Below the pieces are notes generated by a model, which was not told the origin of the DNA, did not search any database, and worked only from the letters and a program-made list of their open reading frames with translations. Position numbers and translations under genes: made by a program. From Salinicola salarius (GTDB lineage Bacteria; Pseudomonadota; Gammaproteobacteria; Pseudomonadales; Halomonadaceae), in assembly GCF_003206135.1 (NCBI RefSeq), contig NZ_PZJT01000016.1, positions 1-52,214 of the forward strand: a stretch of 52,214 nt of DNA, given 5' to 3'. Shown in pieces: positions 37,291-45,217 of this stretch (its first letter is position 1; each line of letters opens with the position of its first letter).

Positions 37291-38598
37291 TCAGTGCTGC
37301 ATCACCGCCAGACGCTGGCCACTCGGCGCCCGCAGCAGGAAGATGCCGATCACCACGCCGAGGACCGCCAGCGCGGCGATATAGTACGCCGGCGCGGCGG
37401 GATGACTGGCCATCAGCGTCGAGACGACGACGGGCGTGAAGCCGCCGAAGATGGCGTAGGCGACGTTATAGGAGAACGACAGCCCGGAAAAGCGCACCGC
37501 GGCCGGAAACGACTTGACGGCAACGGTGGGCACGACGCCGACGATCCCCACGCCGAAACCGGCCAGGCAGTAGAGCAGCATCAGCTGGTCGGGATGGGAC
37601 GGCACCGTGTGCATCATGATCCAGTAGGTGATCCCCAGCAGCAGGCTCCACAGAATGATGGTGATGCCGCTACCGATACGATCGCAGCACCAGCCCGAGA
37701 CCACGCAGCCGATGATCACGCAGACGATCGCCCACACGTTGGCCAGCGAGGCATCGATGCCGTAAAGCGTCTGCAGCAGGCTCGGCGTCATCAGCACGAC
37801 CACGACGACCGCCCCGGTGAGGATCCAGGTCACCGCCATCGACAGCACCACGCTGTCCAGATGACGGCTGAGCACCCGCTTGACCGGCAGCCCTTCGGAC
37901 AGCGCTTTCTTGGCACGCATCTCGGCGAATACCGGCGTCTCTTCCAGATAGCGGCGCAGATAGACGGCCAGAAAGCCGAATACGCCGCCGATCAGAAACG
38001 GCACGCGCCAGCCGTAGGCAGTCATCTCCTCGGGGGTATAGTACGACTTCAGAAACGCCGAGATGATCGAGCCGATCAGAATGCCGGCCACCAGCCCGGA
38101 GGCCAGCGTGCCGCAGGCGAGACCGACATCCTTGCGCGAGACGTGCTCGGTGACGAAGACCCAGGCACCCGGGACTTCACCGCCCACCGCCGCGCCCTGC
38201 AGGATACGCATCAACACCAGCAGCAGCGGCGCCAGGTAACCGATGGTTTCGTAGGTCGGCAGGCAGCCGATCAACAGTGTCGGCACCGACATCAGAAAGA
38301 TCGACAGCGTGAACATCCGCTTGCGACCCAGCAGGTCGCCGAAGTGCGCCATGATGATGCCGCCCAGCGGGCGCGCCAGATAACCCGCCGCGAAAATGCC
38401 GTAGGTCTGGATCATCCGCAGCCACTCCGGCATGTCGGGCGGAAAGAACAGGTGGCCGATCACCGTGGCGAAATAGACGAAGATGATGAAGTCGTAGAAC
38501 TCCAGCGCGCCGCCCAGGGCGGACAGCGACAGGATCTTGATGTCACCGCGTGACAGCGGACGCGACGGAGCCGCATCGTATTGAAGTGCGTTAGCCAT
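37291..38598 (-). CDS. MHS-family MFS transporter (copy B)
   Basis: The 435-residue permease is collinear with copy A over its whole length without gaps of note, and the two share long identical segments (GALEFYDFIIFVYFA, HFGDLLGRKRMFTLS, FSGLSFSYNVAYAIFGGFTP). They are tandem paralogs. The ATG is chosen so the N-terminus matches copy A (MANALQYDAAPSRPLSR); the longer frame is spurious. The ribosome-binding site is weak. Its substrate is unknown. Confidence 0.9.
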   Translation of the reverse strand: MANALQYDAAPSRPLSRGDIKILSLSALGGALEFYDFIIFVYFATVIGHLFFPPDMPEWLRMIQTYGIFAAGYLARPLGGIIMAHFGDLLGRKRMFTLSIFLMSVPTLLIGCLPTYETIGYLAPLLLVLMRILQGAAVGGEVPGAWVFVTEHVSRKDVGLACGTLASGLVAGILIGSIISAFLKSYYTPEEMTAYGWRVPFLIGGVFGFLAVYLRRYLEETPVFAEMRAKKALSEGLPVKRVLSRHLDSVVLSMAVTWILTGAVVVVVLMTPSLLQTLYGIDASLANVWAIVCVIIGCVVSGWCCDRIGSGITIILWSLLLGITYWIMMHTVPSHPDQLMLLYCLAGFGVGIVGVVPTVAVKSFPAAVRFSGLSFSYNVAYAIFGGFTPVVVSTLMASHPAAPAYYIAALAVLGVVIGIFLLRAPSGQRLAVMQH

Positions 38599-38800
38599 AG
38601 CCGTGTTCTTTTTTCTGAGGCGTTGAAACGTGCGTGTGTCCAGTAGCCAACTTGCGTCACGGATGCTCGACAGAGGATGCCGTCCGCCGCATGAAGGGGC
38701 CATGACATTACCAGACTTTAAAAGTTCCGTCAGTGCGGCGTTGTCAAGAGACAAGCCCTTCTGAGGTATCGTCGAAAGCGTCGATTTTTCCAATTGACAC

Positions 38801-38830
38801 AAAAAAGCCGGCCTCGCGAGCCGGCTTTTC
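38801..38830. terminator. Bidirectional intrinsic terminator downstream of osmC
   Basis: A 10-bp perfect stem (AAAAGCCGGC / GCCGGCTTTT) around CTCGCGA has A- and T-rich flanks on both sides, giving a T-run of six on the minus strand just after osmC. Confidence 0.9.
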
Positions 38831-38845
38831 GCTATCGCCCGATGC

Positions 38846-39277
38846 TCAACTTTCCAGTTTGGCATCCAGCGAAATCTTGGCATTTAGAAGCTTGGAAATC
38901 GGGCAGCCTTCCTTGGCCTTCTGGGCGGCGCTATCAAACGTCGCCTGGTCGGCACCCGGAATCTTGGCGACGGTCTTGAGCTGGACTTCGGTAATGGTGA
39001 AGCCGCTGTCGTCCTGCTCCATGATCACGGTGGCATCGGTCTTGATGCTGTCCGGCTCGATGCCCTCTTCGCCCAGCATCATGGACAGCGCCATCGAGAA
39101 GCAGCTGGCATGAGCGGAAGCGATCAGCTCCTCCGGGTTGGTGCCGGGCTGACCCTCGAAACGGGTATTGAAGCCGTATGGGCTCTCCTTGAGTGCGCCG
39201 CTCTCGGTGGAGACGACACCCTTGCCTTTCTTCAGGCTGCCTTTCCATTCGGCAGATCCGGATTTCTTGATCGTCAT
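38846..39277 (-). CDS. osmC: OsmC peroxiredoxin
   Basis: OsmC reduces organic hydroperoxides with two cysteines. The 143-residue protein has Cys59 (HASCFSMALS) and Cys125 (EGCPISKLL), the same length and cysteine positions as E. coli OsmC. I start at the ATG with AAGGAG six bases upstream, not at the TTG two codons earlier, which abuts that site. It lies next to tpx, forming a peroxide-defence pair. Confidence 0.95.
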   Translation of the reverse strand: MTIKKSGSAEWKGSLKKGKGVVSTESGALKESPYGFNTRFEGQPGTNPEELIASAHASCFSMALSMMLGEEGIEPDSIKTDATVIMEQDDSGFTITEVQLKTVAKIPGADQATFDSAAQKAKEGCPISKLLNAKISLDAKLES

Positions 39278-39415
39278 CGTCAACTCCTTCTGGTTTGCTA
39301 TGACGTTTCGACGTCATCGGCCATCGCGGTGGATGGGATGGGGATCAGTGTAGACCACCTGCGCCAGACGTCATCCGCCCCGACTCACCGACTCCCGCCT
39401 GAAGCGGGGAATTCG

Positions 39416-39919
39416 CTACGCCTTGAGCGCCTCGAGCGCCGCGTCGTAATTCGGCTCGTTCTTGATCTCGCTGACCAGCTCGGCATGCACGACCTTGTCC
39501 TGCTCGTCGATCACGATGACGGCCCGGGCACAGAGCCCCGCCATCACGCCGCTCTGCAAGGCGACACCGTAGCGCTCCCGGAACTCCGGATGGCGGAAGC
39601 AGGAGAGCGTGATCACCCGATCCAGCCCTTCGGCGCCGCAGAAACGGCTCTGGGCAAACGGCAGATCCGCCGACACGATCAGCACCGCCGTGTTGTCGAG
39701 CCCGCTGGCATATTCGTTGAACTTGCGCGTGGACATCGCACAGGTTCTGGTGTCGACGCTGGGAATGATGTTGAGCACTTTGCGGCGGCCGGCAAAATCC
39801 GACAGCGACACGTCTTCCAGCTCGCCATTGGTCAGGGTAAAGGCAGGCGCCGTCTCGCCGACGACCGGAAAGTCGCCTCCCACCTCGACGGGTACGCCGC
39901 CTCGCGTCACGCTCTGCAT
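39416..39919 (-). CDS. tpx: Thiol peroxidase (atypical 2-Cys peroxiredoxin)
   Basis: Tpx reduces alkyl hydroperoxides using thioredoxin. The 167-residue protein has the peroxidatic Cys60 in [15 protein letters not shown] and the resolving Cys94 in SRFCGAEG, with [14 protein letters not shown] at the N-terminus. The start ATG has GGAGAGA upstream. A degenerate A-rich tandem repeat lies immediately upstream. Confidence 0.95.
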   Translation of the reverse strand: MQSVTRGGVPVEVGGDFPVVGETAPAFTLTNGELEDVSLSDFAGRRKVLNIIPSVDTRTCAMSTRKFNEYASGLDNTAVLIVSADLPFAQSRFCGAEGLDRVITLSCFRHPEFRERYGVALQSGVMAGLCARAVIVIDEQDKVVHAELVSEIKNEPNYDAALEALKA

Positions 39920-39937
39920 GGTTGTCTCTCCGATAAA

Positions 39938-40003
39938 GAACGATTCAAACCAAAGGAATGATCAAACAAAAAGAACGATCCAAACAAAAAAAACGACTCA
40001 AAG
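39938..40003. repeat. Degenerate 18-bp A-rich tandem repeat upstream of tpx
   Basis: About four units of the type GAACGATCCAAACAAAAA (17–18 bp) cover the region just upstream of tpx. It overlaps the likely tpx promoter, and runs of T on the minus strand follow the DUF1415 stop codon. Confidence 0.7.
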
Positions 40004-40069
40004 GGCGAAGCGATTGCAAGGATCGCAGCGCGACGTATCCGATGACACGTGCACCACGACCAGCATAGC

Positions 40070-40630
40070 CTATTCCTGTGCTGCGCCACCCGCCCGCGCC
40101 AGGACGCGTCGCGATGCCGCCAGCGCCTCGGAACCCGGCGCTCGCAGCGTTGCCATGTTGCGCTCCGGGATCGACTCGGGATCGGGATAGCTCGCCAGCG
40201 CCCGCTCGAGCTCGGCCTCCCGCAGAAGATGCAGCATCGGGTAGGGCGAACGATTGGTCGCATTGGCCGGGTCGGACGCCTCGACGCCGTCGAAGACGTA
40301 ATCCGGGTGGAAGCTGGCCAACTGATAGATGCCGGTGTATTCGAGATCCTCCAGCAGCCGCTCGGCCAGCTCGAGCCAATCCAGATAGTCGTCGAAATCC
40401 TCCATGCCGGCCGGCGCGATCAGCAGCGTGGTGGCGATCCCGGGCTCGGCATCCAGGCTACGGCATTCCGCCACCAGTTCGTGGAGCAGCCCCTCGAGGT
40501 CGGTAGCGTCGGCCACCGCGTAGCGAATAGCGTCCCGCCGCGACTCGCGGCCGGCAAAGGGGCAGATGTCGTGGGCGACGACGAAGGATTCCAGCCAGGC
40601 CCGCGTGAGGCCGATAAAGGAAGGGTCGAT
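40070..40630 (-). CDS. DUF1415 protein, apparent ATC start
   Basis: The protein, 186 residues if begun at ATC, contains the DUF1415 hallmarks: WLESFVVAHDICPFAG near the N-terminus, TTLLIAPAGMEDFDDY, YQLASFHPDYVF and ATNRSPYPMLHLLREAE. The first in-frame GTG would drop the conserved N-terminal WLE…ICPFAG segment. No in-frame ATG, GTG or TTG exists upstream of it in at least 100 bp. AGGAG lies seven bases before an ATC codon, the position where relatives, as I recall them, start (MxDP-). Either a rare ATC initiation or a sequence error is likely. Function of DUF1415 is unknown. Confidence 0.78.
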   Translation of the reverse strand: MDPSFIGLTRAWLESFVVAHDICPFAGRESRRDAIRYAVADATDLEGLLHELVAECRSLDAEPGIATTLLIAPAGMEDFDDYLDWLELAERLLEDLEYTGIYQLASFHPDYVFDGVEASDPANATNRSPYPMLHLLREAELERALASYPDPESIPERNMATLRAPGSEALAASRRVLARAGGAAQE

Positions 40631-40850
40631 GACGGAACTCCTGAGTCGGGGTACGTGAACCGAATGAGGCGATCGTGCCCGTCGAAGACGGATCCACGGG
40701 AAGTCGATCGACGTCTCGCGGGCACTCAGCGATATTACATGGTTACCGGGAGATTCGGTGGTCGAGATTCAGGGCCATCGGCAAAGCCATTTGCGAAACC
40801 CGCGAGTGGCAGCCAGCATAACAGTAACGCCTTAACGAACAGGGGGTTCC

Positions 40851-41768
40851 ATGCCAAGTACGCCATCGCGCCCAAGTACGCCACCGTGCATCGTGCTGCC
40901 AGAGAGCCAGGCAGCGCCCTCGATATTCCTTCCAGCCATCGGCCAGGGGACCTGGTACATGGGAGAAAACCAAGTGCCGCGCCGGCAGGAAGTCGCGGCG
41001 CTGCGCCACGGGCTGGACCTGGGACTGAAGGTCATCGATACCGCCGAGATGTACGGCGACGGCGGCGCCGAAGAGGTCGTCGGCGAGGCGATCCACGGGC
41101 GGCGCGACGACGCCTTCATCGTCTCCAAGGTCTACCCCTGGAACGCCGGCCGGGAGAGCACCATCGCGGCCTGCGAGCGCAGCCTCGAACGGCTGGGCAT
41201 CGACACGATCGATCTCTATCTGCTGCACTGGCCCGGTAACATTCCCCTCGAGGAGACGTTCGAGGCGTTCGAACGGCTGCGTGACCAGGGCAAGATCCGG
41301 CGCTTCGGGGTTTCCAACTTCGATGCCGGCAACCTCAGAGCCATGGACTCGCTGCCTGCCGCCGCCGACTGCGCCACCAATCAGGTGCTCTATCACCTCG
41401 GCTCCCGCGGTATCGAGGTCGACATCATCCCGTGGATGCAGGATCACCACATTCCGGTGATGGCGTACTGTCCGCTGGCCCAGGGCGGGCGGCTGCGATC
41501 CAAGCTCCTCTCGTCGTCCGTGGTCAACGACATCGCCGACAAGCATGGCGCCAGCGCCGCCCAGATACTGCTGGCCTGGGTGATTCGCCCCACCAGCGTC
41601 AATCAGGACGGAACGCGAGGCGTCATCGCGATTCCCAAGGCATCGAGCCTGGCCCACGTCGAGGCCAATGCCGCGGCGCTGGGGATCGAGCTCGACAGCG
41701 ACGACCTCACCCAGCTCGACAACGCCTTTCCCGCCCCGAAGGAGCCGGTATCGCTGGATATCGTTTGA
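40851..41768 (+). CDS. Aldo/keto reductase
   Basis: The 305-residue TIM-barrel oxidoreductase has the catalytic tetrad: Asp and Tyr in VIDTAEMYGDG, Lys in FIVSKVYPWN and His in LYLLHWPG, plus GVSNFDAGNL and the NADPH-binding AIPKASSLAHVEANAAAL. It reduces aldehydes or keto groups; substrate unknown. AGGGGG lies before the ATG. Single gene, followed 68 bp later by a hydrolase. Confidence 0.92.
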   Translation: MPSTPSRPSTPPCIVLPESQAAPSIFLPAIGQGTWYMGENQVPRRQEVAALRHGLDLGLKVIDTAEMYGDGGAEEVVGEAIHGRRDDAFIVSKVYPWNAGRESTIAACERSLERLGIDTIDLYLLHWPGNIPLEETFEAFERLRDQGKIRRFGVSNFDAGNLRAMDSLPAAADCATNQVLYHLGSRGIEVDIIPWMQDHHIPVMAYCPLAQGGRLRSKLLSSSVVNDIADKHGASAAQILLAWVIRPTSVNQDGTRGVIAIPKASSLAHVEANAAALGIELDSDDLTQLDNAFPAPKEPVSLDIV

Positions 41769-41836
41769 ACTATCGGCGAGACCGTCGTCTAAAAATGGTG
41801 TCTTCGCCCATTCCCCTCCCCCATCAGGAGTTCTGC

Positions 41837-42925
41837 ATGACAGCGACGTCCGCGATCTCGTTCTCACCGAACCGCCATTGGCTGCCGGCCCTGGGTCTCG
41901 CCCTGGGCGCCACGATGGTTGGCGTCCCCGCCAGCGCCGAGGCCCAGCAAGCCGAGCCCTCGAAGCAGAACAGTGAAGCCACGTCAGGTTACGGCGCCGA
42001 ACTGGAGGGCTTCGATTACCCCTATCCGGTGGAGCGTTTCCGCTTCACCTCGCAACGTCAGCAGTTGCAGATGGCGTATCTGGACGTCCCGGCCAGGGAG
42101 CCCAATGGTCATACCGTCGTTCTGCTTCATGGCAAGAATTTCTGCGCCGCGACCTGGGAGGATTCCATCGAGCGTCTCGCCAACGCTGGCTACCGCGTGA
42201 TTGCACCGGACCAGATCGGCTTCTGCAAGTCGAGCAAGCCCGAGACCTATCAGTTCAGCTTTCATCAGCTCGCGGCCAACACCCACGCTCTGCTCGAAAG
42301 CCTCGATCTCGACGACGTCACGGTGATGGGTCACTCCATGGGCGGCATGCTGGCAAGCCGCTACGCGCTGATGTACCCCGAGCAGACCGAAAAGCTGGTG
42401 CTGGTCAACCCGATCGGACTCGAAGACTGGAAGGCCAAGGGTGTGCCGTACCAGCCGATCGACGAAGCCTACGCCAGCGAACAGCAGAAGGACGCCGAGG
42501 CGATCCGCCAGTATCAGCAGTCGACCTACTACGTCGGCGAGTGGGAGCCGCGCTATGACCGCTGGGTCGATATGCTGGCGGGCATGTACGCTGGCGATGG
42601 CGGCGATCTCGTCGCCTGGAACCAGGCTCTCACCTCGGACATGGTCTTCACCCAGCCGGTGATTCACGAATTCGACGAGATTCAGGTGCCGACGCTGCTG
42701 CTGATCGGCGAGAAGGACAACACGGCGATCGGCAAGGGGCTTGCCTCCGATGCCGTCAAGAAGACGCTGGGCCATTACGACGTGCTGGGCGAACGCGCCG
42801 CCGAACGCATCCCCGATGCCGAACTGGTCGAATTCCCCGAACTGGGCCACTCGCCCCATATCCAGCAGCCCGAGCGGTTCCACGAGGCGCTGTTCGACGG
42901 CCTGAAGCGCCTCGACGAATCCTGA
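41837..42925 (+). CDS. Secreted alpha/beta hydrolase
   Basis: The 362-residue protein starts with a likely Sec signal peptide (hydrophobic stretch LPALGLALGATMVGVPASAEA with AxA site near residue 36). The mature part is an alpha/beta hydrolase with oxyanion motif LLHGKNF, nucleophile elbow GHSMGG, and a late His in LGHSPHIQQPERF; the acid is probably in LLIGEKDNTA. It should act in the periplasm on an ester or similar bond. CAGGAG precedes the ATG; the longer frame upstream overlaps the aldo/keto reductase and is spurious. Confidence 0.9.
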   Translation: MTATSAISFSPNRHWLPALGLALGATMVGVPASAEAQQAEPSKQNSEATSGYGAELEGFDYPYPVERFRFTSQRQQLQMAYLDVPAREPNGHTVVLLHGKNFCAATWEDSIERLANAGYRVIAPDQIGFCKSSKPETYQFSFHQLAANTHALLESLDLDDVTVMGHSMGGMLASRYALMYPEQTEKLVLVNPIGLEDWKAKGVPYQPIDEAYASEQQKDAEAIRQYQQSTYYVGEWEPRYDRWVDMLAGMYAGDGGDLVAWNQALTSDMVFTQPVIHEFDEIQVPTLLLIGEKDNTAIGKGLASDAVKKTLGHYDVLGERAAERIPDAELVEFPELGHSPHIQQPERFHEALFDGLKRLDES

Positions 42926-42957
42926 GCACGACGGGTGCCCTCATAACAAGCCGGACG

Positions 42958-43689
42958 CTACAGCGGCAACTGGCCGGTAGTCGCTACCGAACCGCGCCGG
43001 GATGCCAGCCGATCCGCCAGCCGGGTCGGCTCCGGCAGCTTGGTCCTGCCCAGGCAGCGCACCACCCAGTCGACGGCGCCATCGAGGGACATACGATGCC
43101 CCGGCGACACGAACAGCGGTTTCACCCCCTCCCGCGAACGCAGCACCGCGCCGATGGTGACGCGGCCACGCTCGTCGAGGGCAATGCCGTTCGGGTCCTC
43201 TTCGCGCCGACGGTCGGTCAACGGCGTCCATGCGCCCTTCTCCAAGGGCACGTCGCCAAACTGACCGCATAGCCGGCTCTTGCCCACGCCGATGGTGGGC
43301 AGATCGAGCCAGAGCCCCAGATGCGAGGCGATGCCCAGACGGCGCGGATGCGCGATGCCCTGGCCATCGACCATGATCAGATCCGGGCGCTGCGACAACT
43401 GCTCGAATGCCCCCAGCGCCGCTGGAATCTCGCGAAACGACAACAGCCCCGGCACGTAGGGCATGCGCGTCGGCTCGCGATGCACTACCTGCTCGATCAA
43501 GGTGAGCGACGGCCATTCGAGCAGCACCAGCGCCGCCCGCGTGGTCTCCCCGCCATCCTCGAAGCCGATATCCATGCCGGCGATCAGGCCGACCTCTCCC
43601 AACGCCTCCTCGCGGACGATCCGTGGAGCCAGCTGTTTCTGCAAGGCGATCGCCGCCTCGGGCGTGAGATTCCATTCATGTAGCGCCAT
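42958..43689 (-). CDS. nfi: Endonuclease V
   Basis: Nfi cuts DNA near deoxyinosine. The 243-residue protein has the family motifs IAGMDIGFED (catalytic Asp), YVPGLLSFREIPA, IMVDGQGIAHPRRLGIASHLG and GVGKSRL. GGGAGG lies six bases before the ATG. It is adjacent to sbcDC, separated by a minisatellite. Confidence 0.95.
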   Translation of the reverse strand: MALHEWNLTPEAAIALQKQLAPRIVREEALGEVGLIAGMDIGFEDGGETTRAALVLLEWPSLTLIEQVVHREPTRMPYVPGLLSFREIPAALGAFEQLSQRPDLIMVDGQGIAHPRRLGIASHLGLWLDLPTIGVGKSRLCGQFGDVPLEKGAWTPLTDRRREEDPNGIALDERGRVTIGAVLRSREGVKPLFVSPGHRMSLDGAVDWVVRCLGRTKLPEPTRLADRLASRRGSVATTGQLPL

Positions 43690-43781
43690 CCTGCGCCTCC
43701 CGCCATCCAGGTTGAGGACATCAGCCTAGGGCCTGTTGCCGTTTCATGCACGGCCGCGCCGCTCTCCGACCTAGACTCATC

Positions 43782-43880
43782 TTTCAATCCCGATTCGCCT
43801 TTCAATCCCGATTCGCCCTTCAAGTCCGATTCGCCCTTCAAGTCCGATTCGCCCTTCAAGTCCGATTCGGCCTTCAACGG
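43782..43880. repeat. 18-bp tandem minisatellite between nfi and sbcD
   Basis: Five and a half units: two of TTTCAATCCCGATTCGCC, then three of CTTCAAGTCCGATTCGCC type and a partial one. The block is head to tail with no spacers. The units are divisible by three but no gene covers them. Confidence 0.93.
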
Positions 43881-43951
43881 ACGCGACGTCGCGTTACACT
43901 TGGCGACGCTTTTGCCGCTTCACTCTCTCAGACGCAACAGGGCGCCGCGCC

Positions 43952-45217
43952 GTGAAACTACTCCACACCGCCGACTGGCACCTGGGCCAGTCCTTCCATG
44001 GCCAGGAACGCCATGTCGAACATCGCGCCTTCCTCGACTGGCTGCTGGGGACACTCGTCGAGCGCCAGCCCGACGCACTGCTGATCGCCGGCGATATCTT
44101 CGACGTGGTCAATCCCTCGCTGCGCGCCCAGGAACTGCTCTACGACTTCGTCGTTGCCGCCCATGCTGCGCTGCCGGCGCTGGAGATCGTGATGATCGCC
44201 GGCAACCACGACAGCGGCTCGCGCATCGAGGTGCCCGCACCGCTGATGAAGAGCCTCAGGACGCACGCCCTGGGGCGAGTGCACTGGCTCGATGACGGCC
44301 GTCTCGATAGCGACCACCTGCTGGTGCCGCTGCACGACGCCGGCGGCGCGCTCAAGGCATGGTGTCTGGCGCTGCCCTTTCTGCGCCCCGCGGAAGTGAC
44401 CGGCGGCGAGATCGACGACTACCGCGAGGGCATCGCGCGGGTGCATGGCGAACTGATCGAGGCCGCCGAGGCACGCCGCCAGCCGGGCCAGGCGCTGGTG
44501 GCGATGAGCCACGCCCACCTTCAGGGCGCCGCCGTCTCCGAGGCGAGCGAGCGTCCCATCGTCATCGGCGGCGAGGAGTCGGTTTCGGCGACACTGTTCC
44601 CCGAATCGATCGCCTACGTCGCGCTGGGCCACCTGCATCGCCCCCAGCAGGTCGGTGAACCGCGCATCCGCTACAGCGGCTCGCCCCTGCCGCTCGATTT
44701 CAGCGAGAGTCACTATCCGCATCAAGTGATCGAGTTCACTCTCGACGGCGAAGCGCTGGGCGGGATCGAGACGCTGCCGATCCCGCGACACGTCGCTCTG
44801 CAACGCGTGGGGCCGGGCAGTCTCGAGGAGGTCGAACAGGCGCTGGAGGCGCTGGAGACGAACGCCGAGTTCCCCGATGCCACGATGCCCCGCGAACGCT
44901 GGCCGTGGCTGGAGATCCGGGTCGATCTCGACGCGCCCCGCCCCGACCTGCGTGCGCGAATCGAAGCCGCCCTGGATGGCAAGCCGCTGCGTCTGCTGCG
45001 CATTCACAACCGCTATCCCAATGCCAGCTCGCAGGATGATGCGGACGCCAGCGTCGATCTCGACAGTCTGACCCCACAGGAGATCTTCGGCCGCACCTGG
45101 CAGGCGCGCTACGGTGACGCACCGCCGGAAGACGTGATGACGGACTTTGCCAGCCTCCTGCAGCAGGTTCAGGACGCGGAAAGCCAACAGGAGAACGATG
45201 TGGAAAACAAGGCATGA
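43952..45217 (+). CDS. sbcD: SbcD nuclease subunit
   Basis: SbcD is the Mre11-type metallophosphoesterase of the SbcCD hairpin nuclease. The 421-residue protein starts at GTG and shows HTADWHLGQ, IAGDIFDVVNP, IAGNHDSGSR and GHLHRPQ, the metal-binding motifs. Its stop overlaps the sbcC start (ATGA), implying coupled synthesis. The ribosome-binding site is weak. Confidence 0.96.
   Translation: MKLLHTADWHLGQSFHGQERHVEHRAFLDWLLGTLVERQPDALLIAGDIFDVVNPSLRAQELLYDFVVAAHAALPALEIVMIAGNHDSGSRIEVPAPLMKSLRTHALGRVHWLDDGRLDSDHLLVPLHDAGGALKAWCLALPFLRPAEVTGGEIDDYREGIARVHGELIEAAEARRQPGQALVAMSHAHLQGAAVSEASERPIVIGGEESVSATLFPESIAYVALGHLHRPQQVGEPRIRYSGSPLPLDFSESHYPHQVIEFTLDGEALGGIETLPIPRHVALQRVGPGSLEEVEQALEALETNAEFPDATMPRERWPWLEIRVDLDAPRPDLRARIEAALDGKPLRLLRIHNRYPNASSQDDADASVDLDSLTPQEIFGRTWQARYGDAPPEDVMTDFASLLQQVQDAESQQENDVENKA

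Noticed and set aside
43782..43880. Possible CRISPR array
   Set aside because: Units are contiguous 18-bp repeats without spacers, and no cas genes are present.
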